Notes under the pieces: generated by a model | The model's input: only the letters and a program-made list of their open reading frames with translations | Told to the model about the DNA's origin: nothing | Database searches by the model: none | Program-made: the position numbers and the translations under genes | In this document: one piece after another, positions 39,827 through 49,551 of the stretch | How positions within the stretch are numbered: the first letter of the stretch is position 1 | How the letters are laid out: each line of letters begins with the position of its first letter | Assembly: GCA_017936375.1 (NCBI GenBank) | Contig: JAGBFR010000004.1 | Location: 1 to 49,551 of the forward strand | Reading direction: 5' to 3' | DNA: 49,551 bases | Origin: Clostridia bacterium | Lineage (GTDB): Bacteria; Bacillota; Clostridia; Christensenellales; Aristaeellaceae

Positions 39827-41041
39827 TTATTCTGCGGAGAGCGCCGCAAAGCCGAGGGCGAGCAGGTCAAATCCGCCGCGCATCAGCGGAGCCTGACGCA
39901 CGAGGCGCATGCCGCTGGTCATCAGCCCCACGCCGCAGCGGCGCGCGGGATCGGCAAAGAGCTCCGCGCACATGCCGTAGGCCACGCCCTGATGACCGAC
40001 CGGAGAAAATCCGGGGAAGACGCCGGGGAGAAAGGCTGTGTTCAGCCCGCGTCCGCAGGCGATGACGCCGGGACGCCCGTCCTGCGGGGCGCGCATGTCG
40101 ACAAGGGATTCCTTCCTTAATATACGCTGTCCCTGCACCTCGCCGTCCGATGCGAGCAGCCGCACGAGCGCCGCCATGCCCCGGCTGTCGGTGATCAGCC
40201 GTCCGGCGGTGACGAGGTAATCCTTCATCGGCTCAAGCGGCCTGCCGTCCTCATCGGATGGGGCGGACAGCGCCTTGGCGTCGTAGCGCAGGCGCGGGGG
40301 AAGGACGCCGCGCACGCTGTATCCGTCCGCCAGATCCCCCCTCGGCTCGATGGCGCGGGGGCTGTAGTGCATGCGCGCGCCAAGCGGGAGGGCGATGGCT
40401 TCCTGCAGCAGCTGGTCAAAGGGTCTGCCCGATGCGCACTCTGCGGCGGCGCCGGCAGCGCCCGCGCCCAGATTGCTGTAATGAAAGACCGTGCCCGGGC
40501 GATGGGGCGTCCAATTCTGCGGGTCGGCGAGCAGCTCGGGGAGCGTGCAGCCCGGCTGCATGCCGCGCGTGCCGTAGTTTCCCTCGTCGCGGATGCCGGA
40601 TGTGTGCGTGAGCAGCATGCGCAGGGTGATCGGCACATCCGGCGCGTGCGGGCTGCGCACGGGGAAGCCGAGCGTTTCGGAGACGTCCGCATCGAGATCG
40701 AGAACGCCGTCCTCCGCAAGGCGCAGGATGACAAAGCTCATCACCAGCTTGGAGACGGAGGCCGTGCGGAAACAGGTCGCCTCGGTGACGGGGATCTTCG
40801 GCTTCAGCCGTGCATGGCCGAAGCAGAGGACGTCGTCTGCGCCGTTTTCATGGCAGAGCACAAGCGACGCGCCGACGGCCCTGTTCTGCCGGAGGATGCG
40901 CTGCGCTACGGCGCGCACGGCGTCAAGGCTATGCGGTGTGAGGCAGCCCTGCGCATCGCGGGCGAGCGGAGGCAGCATGCCCCGTATGGCAGCGGCGCGC
41001 GCGCGAAGGGATGCGAGCTCCTGCGGCGATGCGTTCTTCAT
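39827..41041 (-). CDS. Beta-lactamase-fold serine hydrolase
   Basis: A 404-residue protein of the class C beta-lactamase / D-Ala-D-Ala peptidase-like group (COG1680 type). It shows the SxxK motif S95-V-S-K98, the YxN motif in FHYSNLGAG and a GHQG motif in place of KTG near the C terminus, all features of this group of esterases and peptidases. No signal peptide is seen, so it probably works in the cytoplasm and is not an antibiotic resistance enzyme. The ATG at 41041 has AAAGGAGG 7 nt upstream; the longer open frame overlaps the MATE gene and is not supported. It follows the MATE gene by 46 bp in the same direction and may be cotranscribed. Confidence 0.85.
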   Translation of the reverse strand: MKNASPQELASLRARAAAIRGMLPPLARDAQGCLTPHSLDAVRAVAQRILRQNRAVGASLVLCHENGADDVLCFGHARLKPKIPVTEATCFRTASVSKLVMSFVILRLAEDGVLDLDADVSETLGFPVRSPHAPDVPITLRMLLTHTSGIRDEGNYGTRGMQPGCTLPELLADPQNWTPHRPGTVFHYSNLGAGAAGAAAECASGRPFDQLLQEAIALPLGARMHYSPRAIEPRGDLADGYSVRGVLPPRLRYDAKALSAPSDEDGRPLEPMKDYLVTAGRLITDSRGMAALVRLLASDGEVQGQRILRKESLVDMRAPQDGRPGVIACGRGLNTAFLPGVFPGFSPVGHQGVAYGMCAELFADPARRCGVGLMTSGMRLVRQAPLMRGGFDLLALGFAALSAE

Positions 41042-41087
41042 GCGGCGGCCTCCTTTAAGAAATGATGGCGGGATATCTGTACAGGCA

Positions 41088-42500
41088 CTATTGTACGCCC
41101 GATCCGCCTTGTTCGTCAACGGCGATTCGCGCCCGCGGCATAGAGCCCGCCTGCACGGGCATATGCTGAAGGAGGCCGTGCGTGAGCAGCCAGCACAGGG
41201 GGAGAGAGACGAGATCCGCCGCGCTCTGGCAGAGGACAAGCCCGGCCTGCCCGAAGAAGCGCGGGAGCAGGAGCGCGAGTGGGATGAGCACATAGCCCTG
41301 ACGGCTGGCGGAGACGAGCGTCGCGCGCACGGGCAGCCCGGCGGCCTGCGTGAGCATGGTCATCATCACGACAGCCCCCTGCGCGGGGAGGACGAGCGCC
41401 TGCGCGCGCAGCACGGAGGCGGCGAAGGCGGCGGCCTGCACATCTGCGGCGAGGCGGGAAAGCAGCGGCCTTGCGAGGGGGAAGAGCGCCGCGCCCAGCA
41501 GCGAAAGCGCGATGACGACGCAGCGCATGCAGAATCGGTAGGCTTTGCGGACGGGCTCTGCCTGTCCCGCGCCCAGATGAATGCCGCACACGGGCTGGAA
41601 GCCCTGACCAAAGCCGATCACGCCGGAGGCAATCAGCGCAAGCAGGCGGAGGGCGAGCCCCATCCCGGCGATCACGGATGCGCCGAAGGCCGCGCAGGCG
41701 CGGGTGAGCAGGAGGGTGGCGGCGGTCATCGCGCCCTGACGCAGGAGGGTGGGCAGGCCGGAGCGCATGATCTCCCGCAGGATGGAGAGCCGCGGCGCGC
41801 AGAGCGGAAAAAGGCGAAGGAGCGCGCGCGGTCTTCGCCGCCCCCGGGGCAGGGCGCGCAGGCCATAGGCGAGCAGGATCAGCGCGGTCAGGGTTTCCCG
41901 GACGAGCAGCGCGATTCCCGCGCCCGCAGCGCCCCGGCCCATGCGCAGGACAAGCCACACGGAGAGCCCCGCGCCGGCGGCAGAGCCCGCGCCATAGGCC
42001 GCCAGATTGGGCAGCGTCTGCCCGACGCCGCGCAGCAGGCTGCTGACCACGAGGGAAAAGCACACGGCGGGCGCGCTCAGCAGCACGCAGCGCGTATAGG
42101 CGGCTGCTTCCCCGAGCGCCTCCTGCGGGGCGGCAAGCAGGCGCAGCAGCGGCGCGTGCAGCGCGAGGCCCGCCGCGCAGCAGACCGCGCCCAGCGCAAG
42201 GGCGAGGAGGAGCGCGCAGGCCGCGCAGCGCCCGGCGGTCTCCCCGTCCCCGCGGCCTTTCAAGCGGCTGACGGCGCTGCCCGCACCCATGCCGAATGTG
42301 AAGCCGATGGTCTGAATCAGCGCCGTCAGCGGAAAGGCACAGCCGGCAGCCGGCGCAGCCTGCGCCCCTGCACGGGCAAGGAGCAGCGCGTCGAGGAACA
42401 CGCCCGCGCCGGAGGCGAGCATCGCCAGCATGGAGGGCAGCGCGAGGGAGAGGACGGCTCGGCGCACATCTTGTGGGCGGCAGGATGTTTCCTCCATCAT
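41088..42500 (-). CDS. MATE family efflux transporter (second copy)
   Basis: Twelve-helix exporter of 470 residues, very rich in Ala and Leu. The N-terminal LALPSMLAMLASGAGVFLDALLLARAG is the MATE first helix pair, SAVSRLKGRGDGETA the typical loop, and IGFGQGFQPVCGIHLGAGQ the equivalent segment of the second half. The start has GGGAGG 6 nt upstream. It differs strongly from the MATE protein at 14976-16301, so it is not a recent duplication. A weak promoter (TTGTCA-17-TAAGTT, 42598-42570 on the minus strand) is possible. Confidence 0.88.
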   Translation of the reverse strand: MMEETSCRPQDVRRAVLSLALPSMLAMLASGAGVFLDALLLARAGAQAAPAAGCAFPLTALIQTIGFTFGMGAGSAVSRLKGRGDGETAGRCAACALLLALALGAVCCAAGLALHAPLLRLLAAPQEALGEAAAYTRCVLLSAPAVCFSLVVSSLLRGVGQTLPNLAAYGAGSAAGAGLSVWLVLRMGRGAAGAGIALLVRETLTALILLAYGLRALPRGRRRPRALLRLFPLCAPRLSILREIMRSGLPTLLRQGAMTAATLLLTRACAAFGASVIAGMGLALRLLALIASGVIGFGQGFQPVCGIHLGAGQAEPVRKAYRFCMRCVVIALSLLGAALFPLARPLLSRLAADVQAAAFAASVLRAQALVLPAQGAVVMMTMLTQAAGLPVRATLVSASRQGYVLIPLALLLPRFFGQAGLVLCQSAADLVSLPLCWLLTHGLLQHMPVQAGSMPRARIAVDEQGGSGVQ

Positions 42501-42711
42501 ATTGTGCCTCCCTCCGCGCCGGAATCTGCATGGAGTATGCGCGCCGGAGCGCGCGCCTATGCGGAATGGAACTTATGATTCTATCTGTAATCTGACAAGG
42601 GCTGCTGCGAAAATATGCACCATGATGGGCCGTTTGTTTCACATTTTGAGGGTGTTGAGACTTTTGGATGATCTTTTTTGCACGAAAGTCTTGAAAAAAT
42701 GCGAAATTCGC

Positions 42712-42740
42712 TTGCAATTTGAGAATAATTGCATTAAAAT
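42712..42740 (+). promoter_or_regulatory. Promoter of the Opp-type operon
   Basis: TTGCAA (42712-42717), a 17-bp spacer and TAAAAT (42735-42740) lie about 75 bp before the first permease gene. The leader ends in a hairpin, GCGCTTT (42776-42782) / AAAGCGC (42791-42797), seven bases before the GGAGG. Upstream of the promoter, 42501-42711 is AT-richer than its surroundings and shows no gene. Confidence 0.7.
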
Positions 42741-42814
42741 ATTACCCATCATAATTTCAGTGTTGTTACGCGGCAGCGCTTTACTTTGGCAAAGCGCGTC
42801 CGACGGAGGTGCGC

Positions 42815-43741
<927 letters not shown>

Positions 43742-43765
43742 TGGAATTCCCCCGAGGTGAAAAAC

Positions 43766-44812
43766 ATGGATAACGAAAACAAGATCAAGAAGAATCCGCT
43801 CTCCTTCCAGATCGATCCCGATCTGTTCGAGGCGGCGAGCGAAGACGAAAAGGAGCAGGTCGTCACCCAGCGGGAGTCCGTCTCCTTCATGAAGGACGCG
43901 ATGAAGCGCCTGGTGAAGAACAAGATGGCCATGACCTGCCTGGTGATCCTCGTGGTCATCACGCTGATCGCCATCTTTGTCCCGATGGTCTACCCCTACA
44001 CCTACACCCAGCAGGACGTCACGGCGAAGTACCTCTCTCCGTTTGAGTACTCCCGCAAGGAGCAGGCGAGGATCGCCCGCGGCGAGGACGTCTTCCCGCA
44101 CATCATGGGCACGGACAACCTCGGCCGCGACTATGCGATCCGCGTCATCTACGGCACGCGCATCTCTCTGCTCGTCGGCTTCGTCTCCGCCCTGATCGTC
44201 GTCATCATCGGCATTCTCTACGGCTCGATATCGGGCTATTTCGGCGGCAAGGTCGACATCATCATGATGCGCATCGTCGATATCATTTACTCCCTGCCGG
44301 ACGTTCTGATCGTCATCCTGCTGAGCGTTGCGATCAAGGACATCATCAGCACGTCGAAGAACGAGCTGATCATCAAGCTCGGTGCGGGCATGATCTCGAT
44401 CTTCATCGTCTTCGGCCTGCTCTACTGGGTCGGCATGGCGCGTCAGGTGCGCGGCCAGATCCTCTCCATCAAGGAGCAGGAGTATGTGCTCGCCGCCCGC
44501 GCGATGGGCGCTTCCCCGATGCACATCATCCTCAAGCACATGATCCCCAACTGCGTGTCCGTCATCATCATCACCGCGGCCATGCAGATTCCCAGCGCGA
44601 TCTTCACCGAGTCCTTCCTGTCCTTCGTCGGTATGGGCGTTTCGATGCCGATGCCGTCGCTGGGCTCTCTGGCCTCTGATGCGCGCAGCGGCCTCGTCTC
44701 CTACCCGTACATGCTGATCTTCCCGGCGGCGACGATCTTCCTGATCGTTCTCTCGTTCAACCTGCTGGGCAACGGCCTGCGCGATGCGTTCGACCCGAAG
44801 CTGCGCTCTTAA
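43766..44812 (+). CDS. Opp/Dpp-type ABC transporter permease (C subunit)
   Basis: Second membrane subunit (348 residues) with a long cytoplasmic N terminus (about 1-60). The OppC_N segment SFMKDAMKRLVKNKMAMTCLVIL is followed by GTDNLGRDYAIRVIYGTRISLLVG, a hallmark of this subunit. The EAA loop is EYVLAARAMGASPMHIILKHMIPN. Compared with many OppC proteins there is an extra loop after the third or fourth helix (IKDIISTSKNELIIKL). The ATG at 43766 follows CGAGG by 8 nt. Confidence 0.9.
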   Translation: MDNENKIKKNPLSFQIDPDLFEAASEDEKEQVVTQRESVSFMKDAMKRLVKNKMAMTCLVILVVITLIAIFVPMVYPYTYTQQDVTAKYLSPFEYSRKEQARIARGEDVFPHIMGTDNLGRDYAIRVIYGTRISLLVGFVSALIVVIIGILYGSISGYFGGKVDIIMMRIVDIIYSLPDVLIVILLSVAIKDIISTSKNELIIKLGAGMISIFIVFGLLYWVGMARQVRGQILSIKEQEYVLAARAMGASPMHIILKHMIPNCVSVIIITAAMQIPSAIFTESFLSFVGMGVSMPMPSLGSLASDARSGLVSYPYMLIFPAATIFLIVLSFNLLGNGLRDAFDPKLRS

Positions 44813-44833
44813 CCGAAGGAGGAATAAGCAAAC

Positions 44834-45900
<1,067 letters not shown>

Positions 45901-45904
<4 letters not shown>

Positions 45905-46866
45905 GCGAGAACAAGACGCTCGTTGAGGTTAAGAACCTCAAGCAGTATTTCCCCATCACCACCGGCTTCATGAAGACCACGATGCTCAAGGCCGTGGACG
46001 ACGTCTCCTTTTCCATCAAGAAGGGCGAGACGCTGGGCCTCGTCGGCGAGTCCGGCTGCGGCAAGACGACCGTCGGCCGCACGCTGCTGCATCTGTACAA
46101 GCCGACGGCGGGCGAGGTCATCTTCGACGGCAAGCCCGTCTGCAGGGAGACCATGAAGGAATACCGCCGCAGGGCGCAGATGGTCTTCCAGGATCCGTAT
46201 TCCTCTCTCAATCCGCGCCTGACGGTCGGCGATATCGTCGCCGAGCCGATTGACGTACACAAGCTCTGCAAGGGACGCAAGGAGCGCGACGAGCGCGTGC
46301 GCGAGCTGCTCTCTACGGTCGGCATCTCCAGCGAGCAGGCGACCCGCTACGCGCACGAGTTCTCCGGCGGCCAGCGCCAGCGCATCGGCATCGCCCGCGC
46401 GCTTGCCTCGAACCCCGAGTTCATCGTCTGCGACGAGCCGGTCTCCGCGCTGGACGTCTCCATTCAGGCGCAGGTGGTCAATATGCTCGAGGATCTGCAG
46501 AACAAGCTGGGTCTGTCCTACCTGTTCATCGCGCATGATCTCTCGGTCGTCAAGCACATCTCCAACCGCATCGCGGTCATGTACCTCGGTCACATCGTGG
46601 AGATGGCGGACGCCAACGAGCTGCATCGCCACCCGGTGCATCCCTACACGATTTCCCTGCTCTCCGCCGTGCCGATTCCGGACCCGAACCGCGCGAGGGA
46701 GAGCCAGCGCATCGTCCTTGAGGGCGACGTCCCCAGCCCGATGCGCATGCCCAGCGGCTGCTCCTTCCGCACCCGCTGCTCCCGCGCGACGGCGAAGTGC
46801 GCGGAGTGCAGGCCGGAGCTGCGCGAGGTTGCGCCGGGTCATGTGGCCGCGTGCCATAATCTCTGA
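45901..46866 (+). CDS. Opp/Dpp-type ABC transporter ATPase (F subunit)
   Basis: Second ATPase subunit (321 residues) with Walker [14 protein letters not shown] loop [13 protein letters not shown], signature [15 protein letters not shown], Walker [13 protein letters not shown] and His in [10 protein letters not shown]. The C-terminal domain has the same cysteine pattern ([16 protein letters not shown]...C). The ATG at 45901 overlaps the stop of the D subunit (ATGA) and has AAGGAGG upstream; a start seven codons earlier is unlikely. The two ATPases form the heterodimer of the importer. Confidence 0.92.
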
Positions 46867-46880
46867 CGAGAGCATTCGGA

Positions 46881-47010
46881 CAGCAGCTCGCTGCTGAGAG
46901 ACGGATTCAGGGCTCTGCCCCGAACCCCGCCAAAGGGCTTTCCGTTGGAGAATCCCCCGCGCAAGCGGGCTCGCCCTTTGGAAACCTTCGGGCCCGGAAC
47001 TTGGGGCCGG
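46881..47010. repeat. Structured intergenic element before the binding protein gene
   Basis: The 218-bp gap between the F subunit and the binding protein is GC-rich and full of inverted repeats: CAGCAG-CTCG-CTGCTG (46881-46896), CCAAAGGGC (46930-46938) with GCCCTTTGG (46973-46981), and inside it CCCGC-GCAA-GCGGG (46955-46968). Its wording (GGGCTCTGCCCCGAACCCC, then CAAAGGGC) resembles dispersed intergenic repeats I recall from clostridial genomes. Folded in mRNA it could act as a processing or stability element that lets the binding protein be made in excess. No second copy is in the window. Confidence 0.5.
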
Positions 47011-47056
47011 AGGAAACATTCGGTTGAACCGCTAATGAACGGCGCTTCAATAAATC

Positions 47057-47069
47057 TAAGAATTTCTTA
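47057..47069 (+). promoter_or_regulatory. Palindrome directly before the binding-protein ribosome site
   Basis: TAAGAA-T-TTCTTA is a 13-bp palindrome that ends two bases before AGGAGG. Its right half AATTTCTTA recurs at the same place before the DUF3798 gene. Confidence 0.4.
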
Positions 47070-47084
47070 AAGGAGGAAAACCTT

Positions 47085-48851
47085 ATGAAGAAGATTCTTG
47101 CTCTGGTTCTGGCTCTGGTCCTCGCGATGGCCCTGAGCCTCACCGCCCTGGCTGACGGCGAAATCGTCAACGTCATGTATGGCGGCGGCACCCCGGAATC
47201 CATGGACCCGGCGCTCAACTCCGCGTCCACCGGTTCCAACCTCATCCGTCTGGCCTTCTCCGGCCTGATGGGCAACCGCGTCGTTGACGGCGTCGCCACC
47301 AAGGAGCCGGAGCTCGCCGAGAGCTACGAGATCTCCCCGGACGGCCTCGTCTACACCTTCACCCTCCGCGAGGGCCTGAAGTGGTCCGACGGCAGCGACT
47401 TCTATGCTTCTGACGTTGTCAAGAGCTGGAACCGCGCGGCCGACGTGAACCTCGGCGCTGCGTACGGCTTCCTGTTCGACGTCATCGACGGCTACGGCAC
47501 CGAGAGCCTGAACGTCGTTGCGGACGATGCTGCCCGCACCCTGACCGTCACCCTGAAGGCACCCTGCGCGTACTTCCTGGAGCTGTGCGGCTTCACCACC
47601 TACTGCCCGGTTAAGGTCGAAGTGACCGACGCCGAGGGCGCGTGGGCGACCAACCCGGAGACCTTCATCGGCACCGGCCCCTTCCGCATGACCAGCTACA
47701 AGGTGGATGACGTCATCACCTACGAGAAGAACCCGAACTACTGGAATGCCGAGAACGTCAAGCTGGGCGGCGTCAACGCCTACCTGTCTGAGGACTCCGT
47801 CGCCATTCTGGCCGCCTACGAGGCGGACGCTGTCTCCTTCATCCAGACCATGGACCCGGCCGAGTTCGAGCGTCTGAACGCGACCTACCCGGGCGAGCTG
47901 CAGATCAAGGAGCAGATCGGTACCTACTACGTCCTCTTCAACGTGCACAAGGACCTCTCTCCGGAAGGCAAGGCCTTCTCTCAGGCTGAGCAGTCCAAGG
48001 CCCGTTACGCGCTGGGCCTGATGGTCAACCGTCAGGATCTGGTCGACTACGTGACCATGGGCGGCCAGGTTGCCGCTACCGGCTTCTATCCGGTCGCTCT
48101 GGGCGACGGCGCCAACGGCGTTGTCCGCGGCGAGGGCCAGCTCTACACCGAGTGGTATGCCAACACTGCCGTCTACTCTGAGGAGTACCCGGCTTACACC
48201 CTGGATCAGGTTGAGGGCGCGCAGATCCTGATGGACCTGGGCTACACCTACACCGGCTCCCTCGCCGAGGGCAACCTGACCTTCACCGACGTTCCGGTCT
48301 TCGAGTTCGCTTTCAACCAGAACGCCACCAACTCTGCGATCGTGCAGTACGTCCAGGAGTGCTGGAACATCTTCGGCATCCAGGCGACCATCAACACCGA
48401 AGCCTGGGCCACCCTGCAGACCAAGCTGGGCGACGGCGACGCCGAAGCCTCCCGCATGGGCTGGGTTGCTGACTTCAACGACTGCGTGAACTTCCTCGAG
48501 ATCTTCATCAGCGCTTCCGGCAACAACTATCCGCGCCTTGGCCAGGATCTGGGCACCTACACCCGCAACACCGAGAACACCGCGAACGCCGGCATGGGCG
48601 CCAACTGGGGCGTGAACAACGACCAGACCTGGGCCGAGTGCTACGACGCTCTGGTGACCGCCATCAAGAATGAGACCGACTCCGCCAAGCGCGCCCAGAT
48701 GTGTGCTGACGCCGAGCGCATCCTCATGGCGACCGGCGCTGTTGCTCCGCTGTACTACTACACCAACCCGGTCATGGTGAAGCCGAACGTCGAGAACCTC
48801 GCGGTTCTGCCGACCGGCGACATCGTCTGGAACTACGCCTCCCTCAAGTAA
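47085..48851 (+). CDS. Opp/Dpp-type substrate-binding protein
   Basis: Extracytoplasmic binding protein of 588 residues in family 5 (OppA/DppA). The mature part begins DGEIVNVMYGGGTPESMDPAL, and ESYEISPDGLVYTFTLREGLKWSDG and GTGPFRM are typical. The N terminus is a conventional signal peptide (MKKILALVLALVLAMALSLT then ALA-DG) with no cysteine, so it is not a lipoprotein, which is unusual for binding proteins of monoderm bacteria. Internal cysteines are few. It is the last gene of the operon, separated from the ATPases by a structured 218-bp gap, and has AAGGAGG 8 nt before the ATG. The ligand (peptide, metal chelate or sugar) is unknown. Confidence 0.92.
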   Translation: MKKILALVLALVLAMALSLTALADGEIVNVMYGGGTPESMDPALNSASTGSNLIRLAFSGLMGNRVVDGVATKEPELAESYEISPDGLVYTFTLREGLKWSDGSDFYASDVVKSWNRAADVNLGAAYGFLFDVIDGYGTESLNVVADDAARTLTVTLKAPCAYFLELCGFTTYCPVKVEVTDAEGAWATNPETFIGTGPFRMTSYKVDDVITYEKNPNYWNAENVKLGGVNAYLSEDSVAILAAYEADAVSFIQTMDPAEFERLNATYPGELQIKEQIGTYYVLFNVHKDLSPEGKAFSQAEQSKARYALGLMVNRQDLVDYVTMGGQVAATGFYPVALGDGANGVVRGEGQLYTEWYANTAVYSEEYPAYTLDQVEGAQILMDLGYTYTGSLAEGNLTFTDVPVFEFAFNQNATNSAIVQYVQECWNIFGIQATINTEAWATLQTKLGDGDAEASRMGWVADFNDCVNFLEIFISASGNNYPRLGQDLGTYTRNTENTANAGMGANWGVNNDQTWAECYDALVTAIKNETDSAKRAQMCADAERILMATGAVAPLYYYTNPVMVKPNVENLAVLPTGDIVWNYASLK

Positions 48852-48897
48852 TTGAAGAAGGAACGCATTCCGGATTCTCCTGACTGACAGGAAACAG

Positions 48898-48928
48898 GGG
48901 CTCTCTCCGAAAGGGGAGGGCCCTTTTT
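48898..48928 (+). terminator. Terminator after the Opp-type operon
   Basis: GGGCTCTCTCC and GGGGAGGGCCC pair over 11 bp with two G-U pairs around a GAAA tetraloop, followed by TTTTT. Confidence 0.88.
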
Positions 48929-49072
48929 GATGCTCAAGATATATAGATGAATGAAATCCTGCGCAATGAGCGGATTTGCGCCGTGAATCTGCAAGTGTGA
49001 TGCAAATTCATTTTTTAACGTGGTAAAGTGAAAAAGGGACAAGGATAATCTTGAATAAAATTCAAAATTGGC

Positions 49073-49101
49073 TTGCGGAAAATGCACGTTGATGCTATAA
49101 T
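49073..49101 (+). promoter_or_regulatory. Promoter of the DUF3798 gene
   Basis: TTGCGG (49073-49078), a 17-bp spacer and a perfect TATAAT (49096-49101) lie about 125 bp upstream of the ATG. The 376-bp gap 48852-49227 otherwise holds the preceding terminator, an AT-rich stretch without genes (48930-49070) and the palindrome at 49194-49213. Confidence 0.8.
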
Positions 49102-49193
49102 AAATTCACTTTTTACGCCGCTTTGATGCACTGAATGCATAAAGTGACGCAGGATGAAGCCGTTTCGCATCCCGCAGTTACCGGGGGTGCTGA

Positions 49194-49213
49194 AAATAGG
49201 AAATTTCTTATTT
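49194..49213 (+). promoter_or_regulatory. Palindrome directly before the DUF3798 ribosome site
   Basis: AAATAGGAAA and TTTCTTATTT are reverse complements apart from one G-U pair, and GGAGGG follows at once. The core AATTTCTTA is shared with the Opp binding-protein leader at 47061-47069. Confidence 0.45.
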
Positions 49214-49227
49214 GGAGGGAACCTACT

Positions 49228-49551
49228 ATGAAGAAGCTGCTTGCTCTGGCCCTCGCTCTGGTTCTTTGCCTGGCTCTGGCCGCTGGCGCCGTCGCCGAAG
49301 GCAACTGGAAGATCGCCATCATGACCGGTACCGTTTCTCAGGGCGAGGAAGAATTCCGCGCTGCCGAGAAGGCCATCGCCACCTGGGGCGCTGACCACAT
49401 CGTGACCGCCACCTATCCGGACAACTTCATGTCCGAGATGGAGACCACCGTTTCCCAGCTCGTGCAGTTCGCTTCCGATCCGGACGTCAAGGCCATCGTG
49501 ATGTGCCAGGCTGTTCCGGGCGCGAAGGCTGGCTTCGACAAGATCCGTGAG
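49228..49551 (+). CDS. DUF3798 family exported protein, cut by window end
   Basis: The first 108 codons of a gene running off the window. The signal peptide (about 1-23, ending AVA-EG) contains a Cys in LVLC, but Leu before it does not fit a lipobox, so it is probably released or periplasmic. The mature start NWKIAIMTGTVSQGEEEFRAAE and the later FMSEMETTVSQLVQFASDPDVKAIVMCQAVPG match the DUF3798 family, which has a periplasmic-binding-protein-like fold with an unknown ligand. The gene has its own strong promoter and a TTGGAGGGA site. It may belong to another transport system continuing to the right. Confidence 0.88.
   Translation, partial: MKKLLALALALVLCLALAAGAVAEGNWKIAIMTGTVSQGEEEFRAAEKAIATWGADHIVTATYPDNFMSEMETTVSQLVQFASDPDVKAIVMCQAVPGAKAGFDKIRE

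Noticed and set aside
39827-41041. Antibiotic resistance beta-lactamase
   Set aside because: The protein lacks a signal peptide and has the HxG-type third motif of esterase/peptidase relatives, so a resistance role is not supported.
40593-42578. Open reading frame of 661 codons antisense to the second MATE gene and serine hydrolase
   Set aside because: It is the complement of two recognisable genes and its translation is repetitive Arg/Glu/Gln/Gly without domains.

Overview
The window is a 49.5 kb stretch of a GC-rich bacterial chromosome with dense genes, strong AGGAGG-type ribosome binding sites and sigma-A-like promoters (TTGACA-17-TATAAT variants). The gene content (butyrate kinase, potABCD behind an XRE-cupin regulator, an rpmH-rnpA-yidD-yidC-jag cluster, Opp-type ABC transporters, DUF3798 protein) points to the Clostridia (Firmicutes/Bacillota), probably an anaerobic gut-type fermenter. 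The closer assignment (for example Christensenellales-like) is a guess. I found no phage genes, insertion sequences, CRISPR arrays or rRNA. I call 41 protein genes, one tRNA cut by the window edge and one broken tRNA.

Layout. 1-262: tRNA-Arg(CCT), cut by the window edge, and a second, broken copy. 263-1345 (-): an unusual 6-phosphofructokinase (GGNGT/PKTIDND type). 1555-7534 (+): a five-gene hexuronate operon, uxaB-uxaA-uxaC-kdgF-eda, with a strong promoter and a perfect 9+9 bp inverted repeat just after the -10 box. It turns glucuronate/galacturonate and unsaturated uronates into KDG, and KDPG into pyruvate plus glyceraldehyde-3-phosphate; the aldolase carries an extra VOC domain. A convergent cytoplasmic GH2 glycosidase (7537-9258) may feed it. 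9469-13054 (+): a large exported protein of unknown function followed by butyrate kinase. 13191-14878 (+): an ECF sigma factor and its overlapping membrane anti-sigma candidate. 14976-16301 (-): MATE exporter. 16544-18214 (+): TRAP-type large permease plus a 97-residue membrane partner, with no binding protein. 18328-20802 (-): RlmD-type RNA methyltransferase and a classical ATP-PFK, so the window has two phosphofructokinases.

21037-24526 (+): the ribosomal protein L34 / RNase P / membrane insertion cluster; dnaA is not next to it. 24759-26321 (+): secreted protein with two Ig-like repeats. 26606-31401 (+): XRE-cupin regulator and potABCD polyamine importer. 31408-36313 (-): an envelope operon of VanY-type carboxypeptidase, an MBOAT acyltransferase and two paralogous SGNH-like membrane-anchored proteins on either side of it, preceded by an L,D-transpeptidase with three peptidoglycan-binding domains (36485-38281) and an HtrA protease (38449-39642). 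39827-42500 (-): a beta-lactamase-fold serine hydrolase and a second MATE exporter. 42712-48928 (+): a complete Opp/Dpp-type ABC importer with its binding protein. 49073-49551 (+): promoter and first 108 codons of a DUF3798 protein.

The themes are sugar-acid catabolism and glycolysis, solute import, and cell-envelope construction. The most noteworthy signals are the aldolase-VOC fusion, the operator-like palindromes in front of the uronate and polyamine operons, the SGNH-MBOAT-SGNH envelope cluster, three binding proteins without a lipobox cysteine, a reduced TRAP system, and AT-rich hairpins immediately before the ribosome binding sites of highly expressed genes.
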